Shown here: positions 36,589 through 44,390 of the stretch, one piece after another
How the letters are laid out: each line of letters starts with the position of its first letter
Numbering within the stretch: position 1 is the stretch's first letter
DNA from: Streptomyces catenulae
GTDB lineage: Bacteria > Actinomycetota > Actinomycetes > Streptomycetales > Streptomycetaceae
NCBI RefSeq assembly: GCF_000718015.1
Contig: NZ_JODY01000006.1
Coordinates: 62,001 to 126,000 of the forward strand
Length of the DNA stretch: 64,000 nt
Direction: 5' to 3'
The notes under the pieces: model-generated
Databases searched by the model: none
Told to the model about the DNA's origin: nothing
The model's input: only the letters and a program-made list of their open reading frames with translations
Program-made: the position numbers and the translations under genes

Positions 36589-36798
36589 TCAGCGGGTGAA
36601 CCAGATCTCCGGCCCGCCCTCGCGCCACTCGCAGATCCCCGCGTCGTCCCAGATCAGATCGGCCGCCGGGAACCCGGCGCGGCGCAGGATGGCGGCGATG
36701 TCGCCCGGCCGCCGGGCCCGCCCGACGTCCTGCCCGTGGAGCGTGACGCGCCGCCCGCCCGAGCAGGGCGGGTGCACGATGACGGGTGCGCGTCGCAT
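36589..36798 (-). CDS. Small conserved hypothetical protein (paralogue at 18722)
   Basis: 69 residues, similar along its length to the 75-residue product of 18722-18949: APVIVHPP start, GGRRVTLHGQ (about 15-24), AAILRRAGF in the middle and EWREGGPEIW at the end. The ATG at 36798 has no RBS. CAGGCT lies six bases upstream, as in the paralogue (CAGTCT), so both may be leaderless. Probably a soluble beta-alpha fold. Function unknown. Confidence 0.72.
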   Translation of the reverse strand: MRRAPVIVHPPCSGGRRVTLHGQDVGRARRPGDIAAILRRAGFPAADLIWDDAGICEWREGGPEIWFTR

Positions 36799-37021
36799 GG
36801 CCCCAGCCTGCCCGCCGCCCCTCTTGATCGCATGCCGGGGGTACGGGCCGGGTGACCGTGCGTGAGGACGGCCCGCCCGCCCTCCGGGGCGTCACCGACG
36901 GGGGTCGGACGTCTGTCGGCGGCGCGGGCGAGCTGTCGGCAGTGTGTCGGTGCCGACTGCGATCTTGAGGGGACCGGTGCTCCCCGCGAGCACACCGTCC
37001 CGAGCCGAGGAGCCCGCCATC

Positions 37022-37972
37022 GTGTCCACCGCATCCCGGAGCCGACCCTGGGACGTGCACCGGCTCCCGTCGGCCGAGGACAGCACCTTCCTGGTCACCG
37101 GCGGCAACGCCGGGATCGGCTACTTCGTCGCGGAACAGCTCGCCGCCACCGGCGCCGTCGTCGTCCTCGGCAGCCGGGACCGGGCCAAGGCCGACGCCGC
37201 CACCGCGTCGATCCGCTCCCGGGTCCCCGGCGCCCGGCTGCGCCACCTTCCGCTGGACCTCGCCGATCCGCAGTCCCTGGAGACCGCCGCGGACAGGCTG
37301 GAGCTGGACCGTCTCGATGCGGTGGTCCACAACGCGGGGATCGCGCTCGACGACCCGCCGCGCCGGGAGACCGCCGACGGCCGGGAGCTGATGTTCGCCA
37401 CCAACCACCTCGGCCACTTCGCGCTCACCCGGTGGCTGGCGCCCCTGCTGTCCGCGGCACCGGCCGCCCGCGTCGTGACCGTCGGAAGCTTCGCCGCCCG
37501 GTCCGAGCGGCTGGACCTGGACGATCTCCAGTCGGACCGGGACTACCGGCCCAAGCGCACCTACGGCCGGTCGAAGCTGGCGCAGATGTGCTTCGGCTTC
37601 GCCCTCGACCGGCGGCTGCGCGCGGTCGGCAGCACGGTGATCAGCGTCGTCGCCCACCCCGGCGGCGCGCTGGACGGACTCACCCCGTCCCGCCCGGCGG
37701 TCCGGGTGACCACCCCTGGCGAACGGCTGCGCGCCCTGCCCGCCGGACTCCTGGTGCAGGGCAAGGAGGCCGGGGCGTGGTCCGTGGTCCGCGCGGTCCT
37801 CGACCCGGAGGTGGCGGGCGGGGACCTCTGGGGCCCGAAGGTCTTCGGGCTGCGGGGCGCCCCACGGCGGGAGCCCGTCCCCGCGCACATGACCGACCCG
37901 GCCACCGCCGACCGCCTCTGGACGCTCAGCAGCGAACTGGTCGGCACCGACCCGGGCCTGGGCTTCCGGTAG
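37022..37972 (+). CDS. Short-chain dehydrogenase/reductase (retinol dehydrogenase-like)
   Basis: 316 residues from the GTG at 37022, chosen for GAGGAG nine bases upstream. Rossmann motif TGGNAGIGYF (about 25-34), VHNAGIA (about 102), catalytic Ser in VTVGSFAA (about 153) and YGRSK (about 181-185, Tyr and Lys). The C-terminal part fits the longer WWOX/retinol-dehydrogenase-like group, NADP-preferring from the Arg following the second strand (LGSRDRAKA). Substrate unknown; no pathway neighbours. Confidence 0.9.
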   Translation: MSTASRSRPWDVHRLPSAEDSTFLVTGGNAGIGYFVAEQLAATGAVVVLGSRDRAKADAATASIRSRVPGARLRHLPLDLADPQSLETAADRLELDRLDAVVHNAGIALDDPPRRETADGRELMFATNHLGHFALTRWLAPLLSAAPAARVVTVGSFAARSERLDLDDLQSDRDYRPKRTYGRSKLAQMCFGFALDRRLRAVGSTVISVVAHPGGALDGLTPSRPAVRVTTPGERLRALPAGLLVQGKEAGAWSVVRAVLDPEVAGGDLWGPKVFGLRGAPRREPVPAHMTDPATADRLWTLSSELVGTDPGLGFR

Positions 37973-38141
37973 CCCCGCGGCGGCACCCGGGGCGGCCGCC
38001 CGGCGGGCCCACCCGCCCCGCGGGACATCCGCCCGCCGTGGCCGCGCCGGGTCCGCCGCCGGGCGAGGCCGCCTGACGCGCCGTCCGTCCCGTCGCCTAC
38101 TGTGCACCCGGCGCGATCCGCACGGACGAAGGAGAACGGTA

Positions 38142-38672
38142 ATGGCGCAGGGCGCACTCATCGCGGGCGTGGGCAACACCGCACCGGTCGTCGACCCGGA
38201 GGCGTTCACCGCCCCGACCTCGGTCGTGCTGGGGGAGGTGGCCCTCGCCGCCCGGGCGAGCATCTGGTACCAGGCGGTGCTGCGCGCCGACTGCGGCCCG
38301 ATCACCGTCGGCGCCGGCAGCAACATCCAGGACAACTGCACCGTCCACGTCGACCCCGGCTTCCCGGTGACCGTCGGCGCCGGGGTCTCCGTCGGCCACA
38401 ACGCCGTACTGCACGGCTGCACCGTCGAGGACGACGTCCTGATCGGCATGGGCGCCACCGTCCTCAACGGCGCGCACATCGGCGCCGGTTCGCTGATCGC
38501 CGCGCAGGCGCTGGTGCCCCAGGGCATGGTCGTCCCGCCCGGTTCGCTGGTCGCCGGGGTCCCCGCCAAGGTCAAGCGGGAGCTGACCGACGAGGAGCGC
38601 GACGGCATCAGGCTGAACGCCGCCGTCTACCAGGACCTCGCGGATTCCCACGCCGCCGCGTTCACCGACTGA
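38142..38672 (+). CDS. Gamma carbonic anhydrase family protein
   Basis: 176 residues; AAGGAGAACGG before the ATG. Left-handed beta-helix built from hexapeptide repeats, with the three metal-binding histidines (VHVDPG, GHNAVLHG) and RADCGPITVG as in Cam/CaiE/YrdA proteins. It probably hydrates CO2 or is a related zinc or iron enzyme; many bacterial members have weak or untested activity. Cytoplasmic trimer expected. Followed by another beta-helix protein gene, but with separate expression signals. Confidence 0.9.
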   Translation: MAQGALIAGVGNTAPVVDPEAFTAPTSVVLGEVALAARASIWYQAVLRADCGPITVGAGSNIQDNCTVHVDPGFPVTVGAGVSVGHNAVLHGCTVEDDVLIGMGATVLNGAHIGAGSLIAAQALVPQGMVVPPGSLVAGVPAKVKRELTDEERDGIRLNAAVYQDLADSHAAAFTD

Positions 38673-38764
38673 CCCACGGCCCCGACCGCACCGCCGCCGG
38701 TCTGGGGTGAAGATCACAGGGGCGGGCGCGACCGGGCGCCCGGCGCGCTGAGTACGGTGTGCGA

Positions 38765-39535
38765 GTGGTGTCGAACAAGAACGTGTTCTCCTCCCTCGCC
38801 GCCTGGCGGCGCCGGGCCGCTTCGCGCGCCGTGCACCGCGGGACCCGGTGGATGAGCCGGGCGGGCGCGGTCACCGCCGAGCGCCCCGGACCGTACCGCT
38901 TCCGCGCCATCGGCCCCGGCACCCGCCTCGCCTTCCCGCAGGGCACGGTCTTCGGCGATCCCTGGATAGCGATGGGCGAGCACTGCATCATCGCCCAGGA
39001 CGTCACCCTCACCGCCGGGATGATGCCCGACCTCGACCTGGGCCCCGACCCGATCCTCACCCTCGGCAACGGCGTCGTCCTCGGGCGCGGCAGCCATGTC
39101 ATCGCCGACGTCCCGCTCACCATCGGCGACGACTGCTTCTTCGGCCCGGGCGTCTACCTCACCACCACCAACCACAGCTACGACGACCCCGAGGTGCCCG
39201 TCGGCAAGCAGTGGCCGCGCAGCGCACCGGTCAGCATCGGCCCGGGCAGCTGGATCGGCACCGGCGCGGTCATCCTGCCCGGCGCCCGGCTCGGCCGGAA
39301 CGCGGTCGTCGCGGCGGGCGCGGTGGTCCGCGGCGAGGTCCCCGACCACGCCGTCGTCGCCGGGGCCCCGGCCCGTGTCGTCCGCCGCTGGGAGGCGGCC
39401 TCCGGCTGGCAGCCGCCGCTGCGCACCCCGGCGCCCGTCCCCGTGCCCGAGGGCGTCACCCCCGAACAACTCGTGGCCCTCTCCGCCCTGGAGACCCCGC
39501 CCGAGCCCGAGGGCGGCACGCCGACCACCGGGTGA
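38765..39535 (+). CDS. Hexapeptide-repeat acyltransferase (LbH family)
   Basis: About 256 residues. Start taken as GTG at 38765 because TACGGT lies six bases upstream and no RBS is visible; GTGs at 38759 and 38768 are alternatives. Left-handed beta-helix with isoleucine-patch repeats (IGDDCFFGPGVYLTTTNHSYDD, IGPGSWIGTGAVILPGARLG, VVAAGAVVRGEVP, VVAGAPARVV). The NHSYDDP loop is typical of acetyltransferases acting on sugars or polysaccharides with acetyl-CoA. Acceptor unknown. A Pro/Glu-rich tail follows. Confidence 0.85.
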   Translation: MVSNKNVFSSLAAWRRRAASRAVHRGTRWMSRAGAVTAERPGPYRFRAIGPGTRLAFPQGTVFGDPWIAMGEHCIIAQDVTLTAGMMPDLDLGPDPILTLGNGVVLGRGSHVIADVPLTIGDDCFFGPGVYLTTTNHSYDDPEVPVGKQWPRSAPVSIGPGSWIGTGAVILPGARLGRNAVVAAGAVVRGEVPDHAVVAGAPARVVRRWEAASGWQPPLRTPAPVPVPEGVTPEQLVALSALETPPEPEGGTPTTG

Positions 39536-39746
39536 ACGGCGCCCGCGACGCATTGACGCGCCCGCCCGGCTCCCGACCGGAACCGCTCTCCGGCGGGCCG
39601 CGCCGCGGACCCGGCGGCACGGGCTCCCGCACCCGGACCGCCCACCGCGCCCGTCTCCGGCGGAACGCCCGTCGCCCCGGCTCCCGTCCCGCCCACGCAG
39701 TGAGACGCGGGGCCGAACCTCCGTGTCCGGCTGTTAACTTGGCGCC

Positions 39747-40304
39747 ATGCCCGTGCCCATGGATGCCTTCTCCGATGTCCGGCCCGCCGTCGACCGCCTG
39801 GACCTGCTCGCCGCCCCCGTCGCCGCCGCCCTGCGCGCCTGGAGCGGTTCGGTGCCCGTGGAGGAGATCCGCTACGTCGACACCGACCCCGACATCGCCG
39901 ACACCGCCGTCCTCGTCGCCCACCACGGCGCGTGGCTGCTGGAGCAGTCGGCGAACTGCGTGGTCGTCGCCGGGAAGCGCGGCGGGGAGACCACCCTCGC
40001 CGCCTGCCTCGTGCTCTCCCACACCCGCGTCGACGTCAACGGCGCCGTCCGCCGCCAACTCGGCGCCCGCAAGGCGTCGTTCGCGCCCATGGACACCGCC
40101 GTCGGCGACAGCGGGATGGAGTACGGCGGCATCACCCCCATCGGGCTGCCCGCCCACTGGCCGCTGCTCGTCGACGCCGCCGTCGCCGACACGCCCTACG
40201 CGCTGATCGGCAGCGGCAGCCGCCGCGGCAAGCTCATCGTCCCCGGCAAGGCGCTGGCCGAACTCCCGCACGCCACCGTCCTCGACGGCCTCGCGACCGC
40301 CTGA
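39747..40304 (+). CDS. YbaK/EbsC family aminoacyl-tRNA deacylase
   Basis: 185 residues. The YbaK/ProX editing domain is recognisable from VVVAGKRGGETTLAACLV (about 69-86), KASFAP (about 110), GGITPIGLP (about 129-137) and SGSRRGKLIVPG near residue 155. Members hydrolyse mischarged tRNA such as Cys-tRNA(Pro) or Ala-tRNA(Pro) in trans. TAACTT ends six bases before the ATG and no RBS exists, so the gene is probably leaderless. Convergent with the acetyltransferase gene seven bases downstream. Confidence 0.87.
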   Translation: MPVPMDAFSDVRPAVDRLDLLAAPVAAALRAWSGSVPVEEIRYVDTDPDIADTAVLVAHHGAWLLEQSANCVVVAGKRGGETTLAACLVLSHTRVDVNGAVRRQLGARKASFAPMDTAVGDSGMEYGGITPIGLPAHWPLLVDAAVADTPYALIGSGSRRGKLIVPGKALAELPHATVLDGLATA

Positions 40305-40310
40305 CCCGGC

Positions 40311-40805
40311 TCAGCCGCCCGCCCGCCACGACCGCAGATCCAACGAGAGCGCGGTCGAGTGCGGCCCGAACCCCAGGCTGCGGTAGAGCGGTTCGGCGAC
40401 ATCGGTGGCGTGCAGATCGACCCGGCTCACCCCCAGCTCCGCGAACCGGTCCAACAGCGCCTCCATCACCGCCCGCGCGTACCCGCGGCCCCGGTGGCGC
40501 TCGTCCGTGCAGACGCTGAAGACGAAGCCGCACCGGCCCAGGGGGTGCCCGGGCGCCGGAAGCCGCTCCTCGACCGTGCCGATCGCGCACGCCGCCAGAT
40601 ACGGCGCCCGCGCCCCGGACGGGCCGTCGATCACATACGCCACGAGCGAGTCCGAGGGCTCCGCCAGACGGCGCCGCGACGCCACCTCGGCGTCGTGCTC
40701 CCAGGGCCCGGGATCGTCCCGGCCGGTCATCGCGGTGAACATGGCACGGCGCAGCCGGACCAACTCGGCGGCGTCCTCGGGAACGGCAACACGTGGCGTG
40801 ATCAT
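40311..40805 (-). CDS. GNAT-family N-acetyltransferase
   Basis: 164 residues. GNAT fold: VFSVCTDERHRGRGYARAVMEALLDRF (about 93-119) contains the acetyl-CoA pyrophosphate loop (R-x-R-G-Y/A variant), and LHATDVAEPLYRSLGF is the terminal strand-helix pair. It acetylates an unknown amine in the cytoplasm. TAGCGT lies six bases before the ATG without an RBS, so a leaderless start is likely. Confidence 0.87.
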   Translation of the reverse strand: MITPRVAVPEDAAELVRLRRAMFTAMTGRDDPGPWEHDAEVASRRRLAEPSDSLVAYVIDGPSGARAPYLAACAIGTVEERLPAPGHPLGRCGFVFSVCTDERHRGRGYARAVMEALLDRFAELGVSRVDLHATDVAEPLYRSLGFGPHSTALSLDLRSWRAGG

Positions 40806-40856
40806 GCCCGGACGCTACCGCCCGCCCCGGGCGGCGTCACCACCTCTCCGCGCGGC

Positions 40857-41264
40857 TCAGCCCAGGCGCGGGATCTCGATCGCCGGGCAGCGGTCCATCA
40901 CCATCGCCACCCCCTGGCCGCGCACCCGCTGCCACGCCTCCTCGTCCACCACGCCGAGCTGGAACCACACGCCCTTCGCGCCGATGGCCACCGCCTCGTC
41001 CGCCACCGCGCCCGCCCGGTCGGCGGCCACGAACACGTCCACCACATCGACCGGGAACGGGATCGCCGACAGCGACGGATAGCCCTGCTCGCCGTGGACC
41101 GTCTCGGCCCGCGGATGCACCGGCACGATCCGCTTGCCGAACCGCTGGAGCGCCGCGGCGACGCCGTACGCCGCCCGGGACGTGTTGTTCGACAGGCCGA
41201 CCACCGCCCAGGTGTCGCCCCGCTCCGTCAGCAGGCTGCGGATCACCGCTGGATCGCCGTACAC
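40857..41264 (-). CDS. CoA-binding protein, YccU type
   Basis: 135 residues from a GTG at 41264 with GGGGAGG upstream. A single CoA_binding Rossmann domain: TWAVVGLSNNTSRAAYGVAAALQ (about 18-40), IVPVHPRAE, VDVVDVFVAAD and GAKGVWFQLGVVDEEAW, with MVMDRCPAIEIPRL at the end. Small stand-alone proteins of this type bind CoA or protect it by disulfide formation in some bacteria. No enzymatic role can be assigned. Confidence 0.85.
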   Translation of the reverse strand: MYGDPAVIRSLLTERGDTWAVVGLSNNTSRAAYGVAAALQRFGKRIVPVHPRAETVHGEQGYPSLSAIPFPVDVVDVFVAADRAGAVADEAVAIGAKGVWFQLGVVDEEAWQRVRGQGVAMVMDRCPAIEIPRLG

Positions 41265-41453
41265 GTGCGCCTCCCCGATTCCGTGCCGTCGTGCCGTGGC
41301 CGCCCCGGGGCGGGGCGGACGGCCGGGTCCGTACCGACAACGGCCGGGGGCCGCCCGGGATTCCCGCCCGCGTCCGCCGTCCGCGCGGGACCGGGACGGC
41401 GAACGCCCCGCCCGAAGGGGAAGACGGGCGGGGCGGGTTCGTGGGGCGGGCCG

Positions 41454-42233
41454 TCAGGCGGCGCCGCCGCGGGCCCCGCTGCTCGCCATGCCCGCCCGGA
41501 CGGCGGCGGTCCGGGCCGGCTTCGGCAGGCCGCCGCGCTCACCCGCCTCGCCCTCCCGCACCGGCTCCGCGCCGCCCGCGCCCGTACCGGGACGGCCGAT
41601 CGCCGCCTCCACCGCGATCCGGCCCGGCGCGCGCTCCGCGACCGCCGCCCGTACCGTGTCCGGCTCCACCAGCATGCTCACCGCGCCCGTCGGATTGACG
41701 TACAGCGCGTGTCCGGCGGGCAGGTGCTCCAGCAGTTCCGCCACCGGGCGCCGGTCGACCAGCAGCCGCCCGACCGCCTCCAGATGGTCCTCGGAGGTGT
41801 AGACGGGCACCACCGGTGTGCCCTCCGGCGACGCCGCGGGCAGCGGTGCGCCCGCCGCGGTCACCAGGTACGACACCTCGGCGTCCGCCAGCGTCCGGGC
41901 CACCTCGGGCACCGGCCCGTACCCCGTCGCCGCCAGCTGTACGGCCTGGTCGACCGGGTCGGTCGGCTCGGCCCAGTCCAGCATCTGCGGGGACGGCCGG
42001 TACTCCGGGTTGTCCCGCCAGTCCTCGATCTCGCCGGTCGGCCCCGACCGCCACTGCCCGATCACCGACCAGAGCGGCGGCGGGCCCTCGCCCGTCCATG
42101 TCAGGTCGACCATGGCCAGCCAGTGGTCCGGCGCCTCGCGGGCCGCCTCGACCACCTCCGGCGGCGGTTCGGGCATCGCCTCGCCCGTCACGGGCACGCC
42201 CGCCGCCAGCGTCGTGTGTGTGTTGTCGTCCAT
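41454..42233 (-). CDS. SseB-like / type VII secretion system-associated protein
   Basis: 259 residues from the ATG at 42233 (GGAGGG upstream). The N-terminal part (APDHWLAMVDLTWTGEGPPPLWSVIGQWRS, DNPEYRPSPQMLDWAEPTDPVD) and the middle SseB-like domain (GTPVVPVYTSEDHL, LPAGHALYVNPTGAVSMLV) match Streptomyces proteins annotated as type VII secretion-associated. No secretion genes are near, so the label is by family only. The last about 45 residues are Ala/Gly/Arg-rich and probably disordered. Soluble. Confidence 0.75.
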   Translation of the reverse strand: MDDNTHTTLAAGVPVTGEAMPEPPPEVVEAAREAPDHWLAMVDLTWTGEGPPPLWSVIGQWRSGPTGEIEDWRDNPEYRPSPQMLDWAEPTDPVDQAVQLAATGYGPVPEVARTLADAEVSYLVTAAGAPLPAASPEGTPVVPVYTSEDHLEAVGRLLVDRRPVAELLEHLPAGHALYVNPTGAVSMLVEPDTVRAAVAERAPGRIAVEAAIGRPGTGAGGAEPVREGEAGERGGLPKPARTAAVRAGMASSGARGGAA

Positions 42234-42466
42234 GAAGCCCTCCGCCGACCCTACGGTTCTGGGTGCACGAGCGGGCCCCGCGCACGAGGCCGTCGCCCCG
42301 GCCACAGTGCCCACGGGCGGCCCCCGCGTCCGTCCGACGCACCGCAACACCCGCCCGGATACGCCGCCTGGACGTGCCGTGGGCCCCCGGACGGCGGACA
42401 ACCGCCCCGCACCTCCGTACGACGGCCGGTGACCGGGCCCGCGGTGCCGCCGCATAGGCTGGGGCG

Positions 42467-43093
42467 ATGCAGGAGCAGTACCGGACCCTCGCCCACGCCG
42501 GGGTGCACGAGATCGAGATCAACAAGTCCCGCTTCCTCTGCGCCCTCGCGCCCGTCGCGACCGAGGCCGAGGCACAGGACTTCATCGCGGCCGTCCGCAA
42601 GGAGCACCCCACCGCCCGCCACCACTGCTACGCGTACGTCCTCGGCGCCGACGGCGGCGTCCAGAAGGCCAGCGACGACGGGGAGCCGGGCGGCACCGCC
42701 GGTGTTCCGATGCTCCAGATGCTGCTGCGCCGCGAGATGCGCTACGTCGTCGCCGTCGTCACCCGCTACTTCGGCGGCATCAAGCTCGGCGCCGGGGGCC
42801 TGATCCGCGCCTACGGCGGCGCCGTCGGCGAGGCCCTGGACACCCTCGGCACGGTCGTCCGCCGCCGCTACCGCCTGGTGACCGTCACCGTCGACCACCA
42901 GCGGGCCGGAAAGCTGGAGAACGATCTGCGGGCCACCGGGCGCACCGTACGGGAGGTCACCTACGGCGCCGACGTCCGGATCGAGGTCGGGCTGCCCGAG
43001 GCGGACGTCGAGGCGTTCGGCGCCTGGCTGGCGGACAGCACCGCCGGGACCGCCGTCCTGGAGCTGGGCGGCGAGGCGTACGGCGAGGCGTGA
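42467..43093 (+). CDS. YigZ/IMPACT family protein
   Basis: 208 residues. UPF0029 N-terminal domain with the signature SDDGEPGGTAGVPMLQML (about 70-87) and VVTRYFGGIKLGAGGLIRAYG (about 100-120), followed by a smaller C-terminal domain. Eukaryotic IMPACT inhibits GCN2; the bacterial role, perhaps linked to translation or RNA binding, is unclear. TAGGCT lies six bases before the ATG and no RBS exists, a clear leaderless arrangement. Confidence 0.9.
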   Translation: MQEQYRTLAHAGVHEIEINKSRFLCALAPVATEAEAQDFIAAVRKEHPTARHHCYAYVLGADGGVQKASDDGEPGGTAGVPMLQMLLRREMRYVVAVVTRYFGGIKLGAGGLIRAYGGAVGEALDTLGTVVRRRYRLVTVTVDHQRAGKLENDLRATGRTVREVTYGADVRIEVGLPEADVEAFGAWLADSTAGTAVLELGGEAYGEA

Positions 43094-43223
43094 GCGGGGC
43101 CGCACCCACCCGGGCGGCCGGGCGCACCCCGGGAGCCTGGGAGGATGTCCGGGTGACTGCGGACCGGCGTGGCCGCCTCGGGGCGGCCGGTGAGGGAGTG
43201 ACGATGCGGACGGGAGCGGCGTG

Positions 43224-44390
43224 GTGAGGCTGCTGCACACCTCCGACTGGCACCTGGGGCGCTCCTTCCACCGCGTGAGCCTGCTCCCCGCGCAGCGCGC
43301 CTACCTGGACCATCTCGTCGAGACCGTCACCGCCCGGGAGGTCGACGCGGTCCTCGTCGCCGGTGATGTCTACGACCGGGCGGTGCCGCCGCTCGCCGCC
43401 GTCGAACTCTTCGACTCCGCGCTGCACCGCCTCGCCGCGCTCGGCGTCCCCACCATCATGATCTCCGGCAACCACGACTCGGCCCGCCGCCTCGGCGTCG
43501 GCGCCGGGCTGATGGAGCGCGGCGGCGTCCATCTGCGCACCGACCCGGAGCGCTGCGGCGAACCGGTCCTGCTCGACGACGCCGACGGCCCGGTCGCCTG
43601 CTACGGCCTGCCCTACCTCGAACCGGCCCTGGTCCGCGACAGCCTCGGCGCCGGGCGCGCGGCCCACACCGAGGTGCTGGGCGCCGCGATGGACCGGGTC
43701 CGCGCCGACCTCGCCGCCCGGCCTGCCGGTACCCGCTCCGTCGTCCTGGCGCACGCCTTCGTCACCGGCGGCGAGGTGAGCGACAGCGAGCGGGATCTGA
43801 CCGTCGGCGGCGTCGCCTCGGTGCCCGCGGCGGTCTTCGACGGCGTCGACTACGTGGCGCTGGGCCATCTGCACGGCTGCCAGACGCTGACGGAGCGGAT
43901 CCGCTACTCCGGCTCCCCGCTCGCCTACTCCTTCTCCGAGGCGACGCACCGCAAATCGTCCTGGCTGATCGACCTCGGCGCGGACGGCGCCGTCACGGCG
44001 GAGCGCGTCGACGCCCCCGTCCCGCGCCCGCTGGCCCGGCTCCGCGGCCGTCTGGAGACGCTGCTGACCGACCCGGCAGCGGAGCGGCACGCGGAGCACT
44101 GGGTGGAGGCGACCCTCACCGACCCGGAGCGCCCGGCCGAGCCGATGGCGCGGCTGACGGAGCGCTTCCCGCACATCCTCGCCCTCGCCTTCGACCCGGA
44201 CGAGGGCCCGGCCGCCACCTTCGCCTCGTACGCCCAGCGGGTGCGCGGGCGCGGGGACCAGGAGGTCGCCGAGGACTTCGTGGAGCATGTGCGCGAGGGG
44301 CGGGCGGCGGACGACGGGGAGCGGGCGGTGCTGCGCGCCGCGTTCGAGGAGGTCCGGGTGTACGAGGCGGCGGAAGAGGTGGCGCCGTGA
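43224..44390 (+). CDS. sbcD: Exonuclease SbcCD, D subunit (nuclease)
   Basis: 388 residues from the GTG at 43224; GTG at 43221 is equally possible. Calcineurin-like phosphoesterase motifs: TSDWHLG (about 7-13), GDVYD (about 50), GNHDSARRLG (about 84), VLAHAF (about 175) and GHLHG (about 215), which bind two manganese ions. The C-terminal region joins SbcC. SbcD cuts DNA hairpins and double-strand ends with SbcC. The stop overlaps the GTG of sbcC (GTGA). Confidence 0.95.
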   Translation: MRLLHTSDWHLGRSFHRVSLLPAQRAYLDHLVETVTAREVDAVLVAGDVYDRAVPPLAAVELFDSALHRLAALGVPTIMISGNHDSARRLGVGAGLMERGGVHLRTDPERCGEPVLLDDADGPVACYGLPYLEPALVRDSLGAGRAAHTEVLGAAMDRVRADLAARPAGTRSVVLAHAFVTGGEVSDSERDLTVGGVASVPAAVFDGVDYVALGHLHGCQTLTERIRYSGSPLAYSFSEATHRKSSWLIDLGADGAVTAERVDAPVPRPLARLRGRLETLLTDPAAERHAEHWVEATLTDPERPAEPMARLTERFPHILALAFDPDEGPAATFASYAQRVRGRGDQEVAEDFVEHVREGRAADDGERAVLRAAFEEVRVYEAAEEVAP

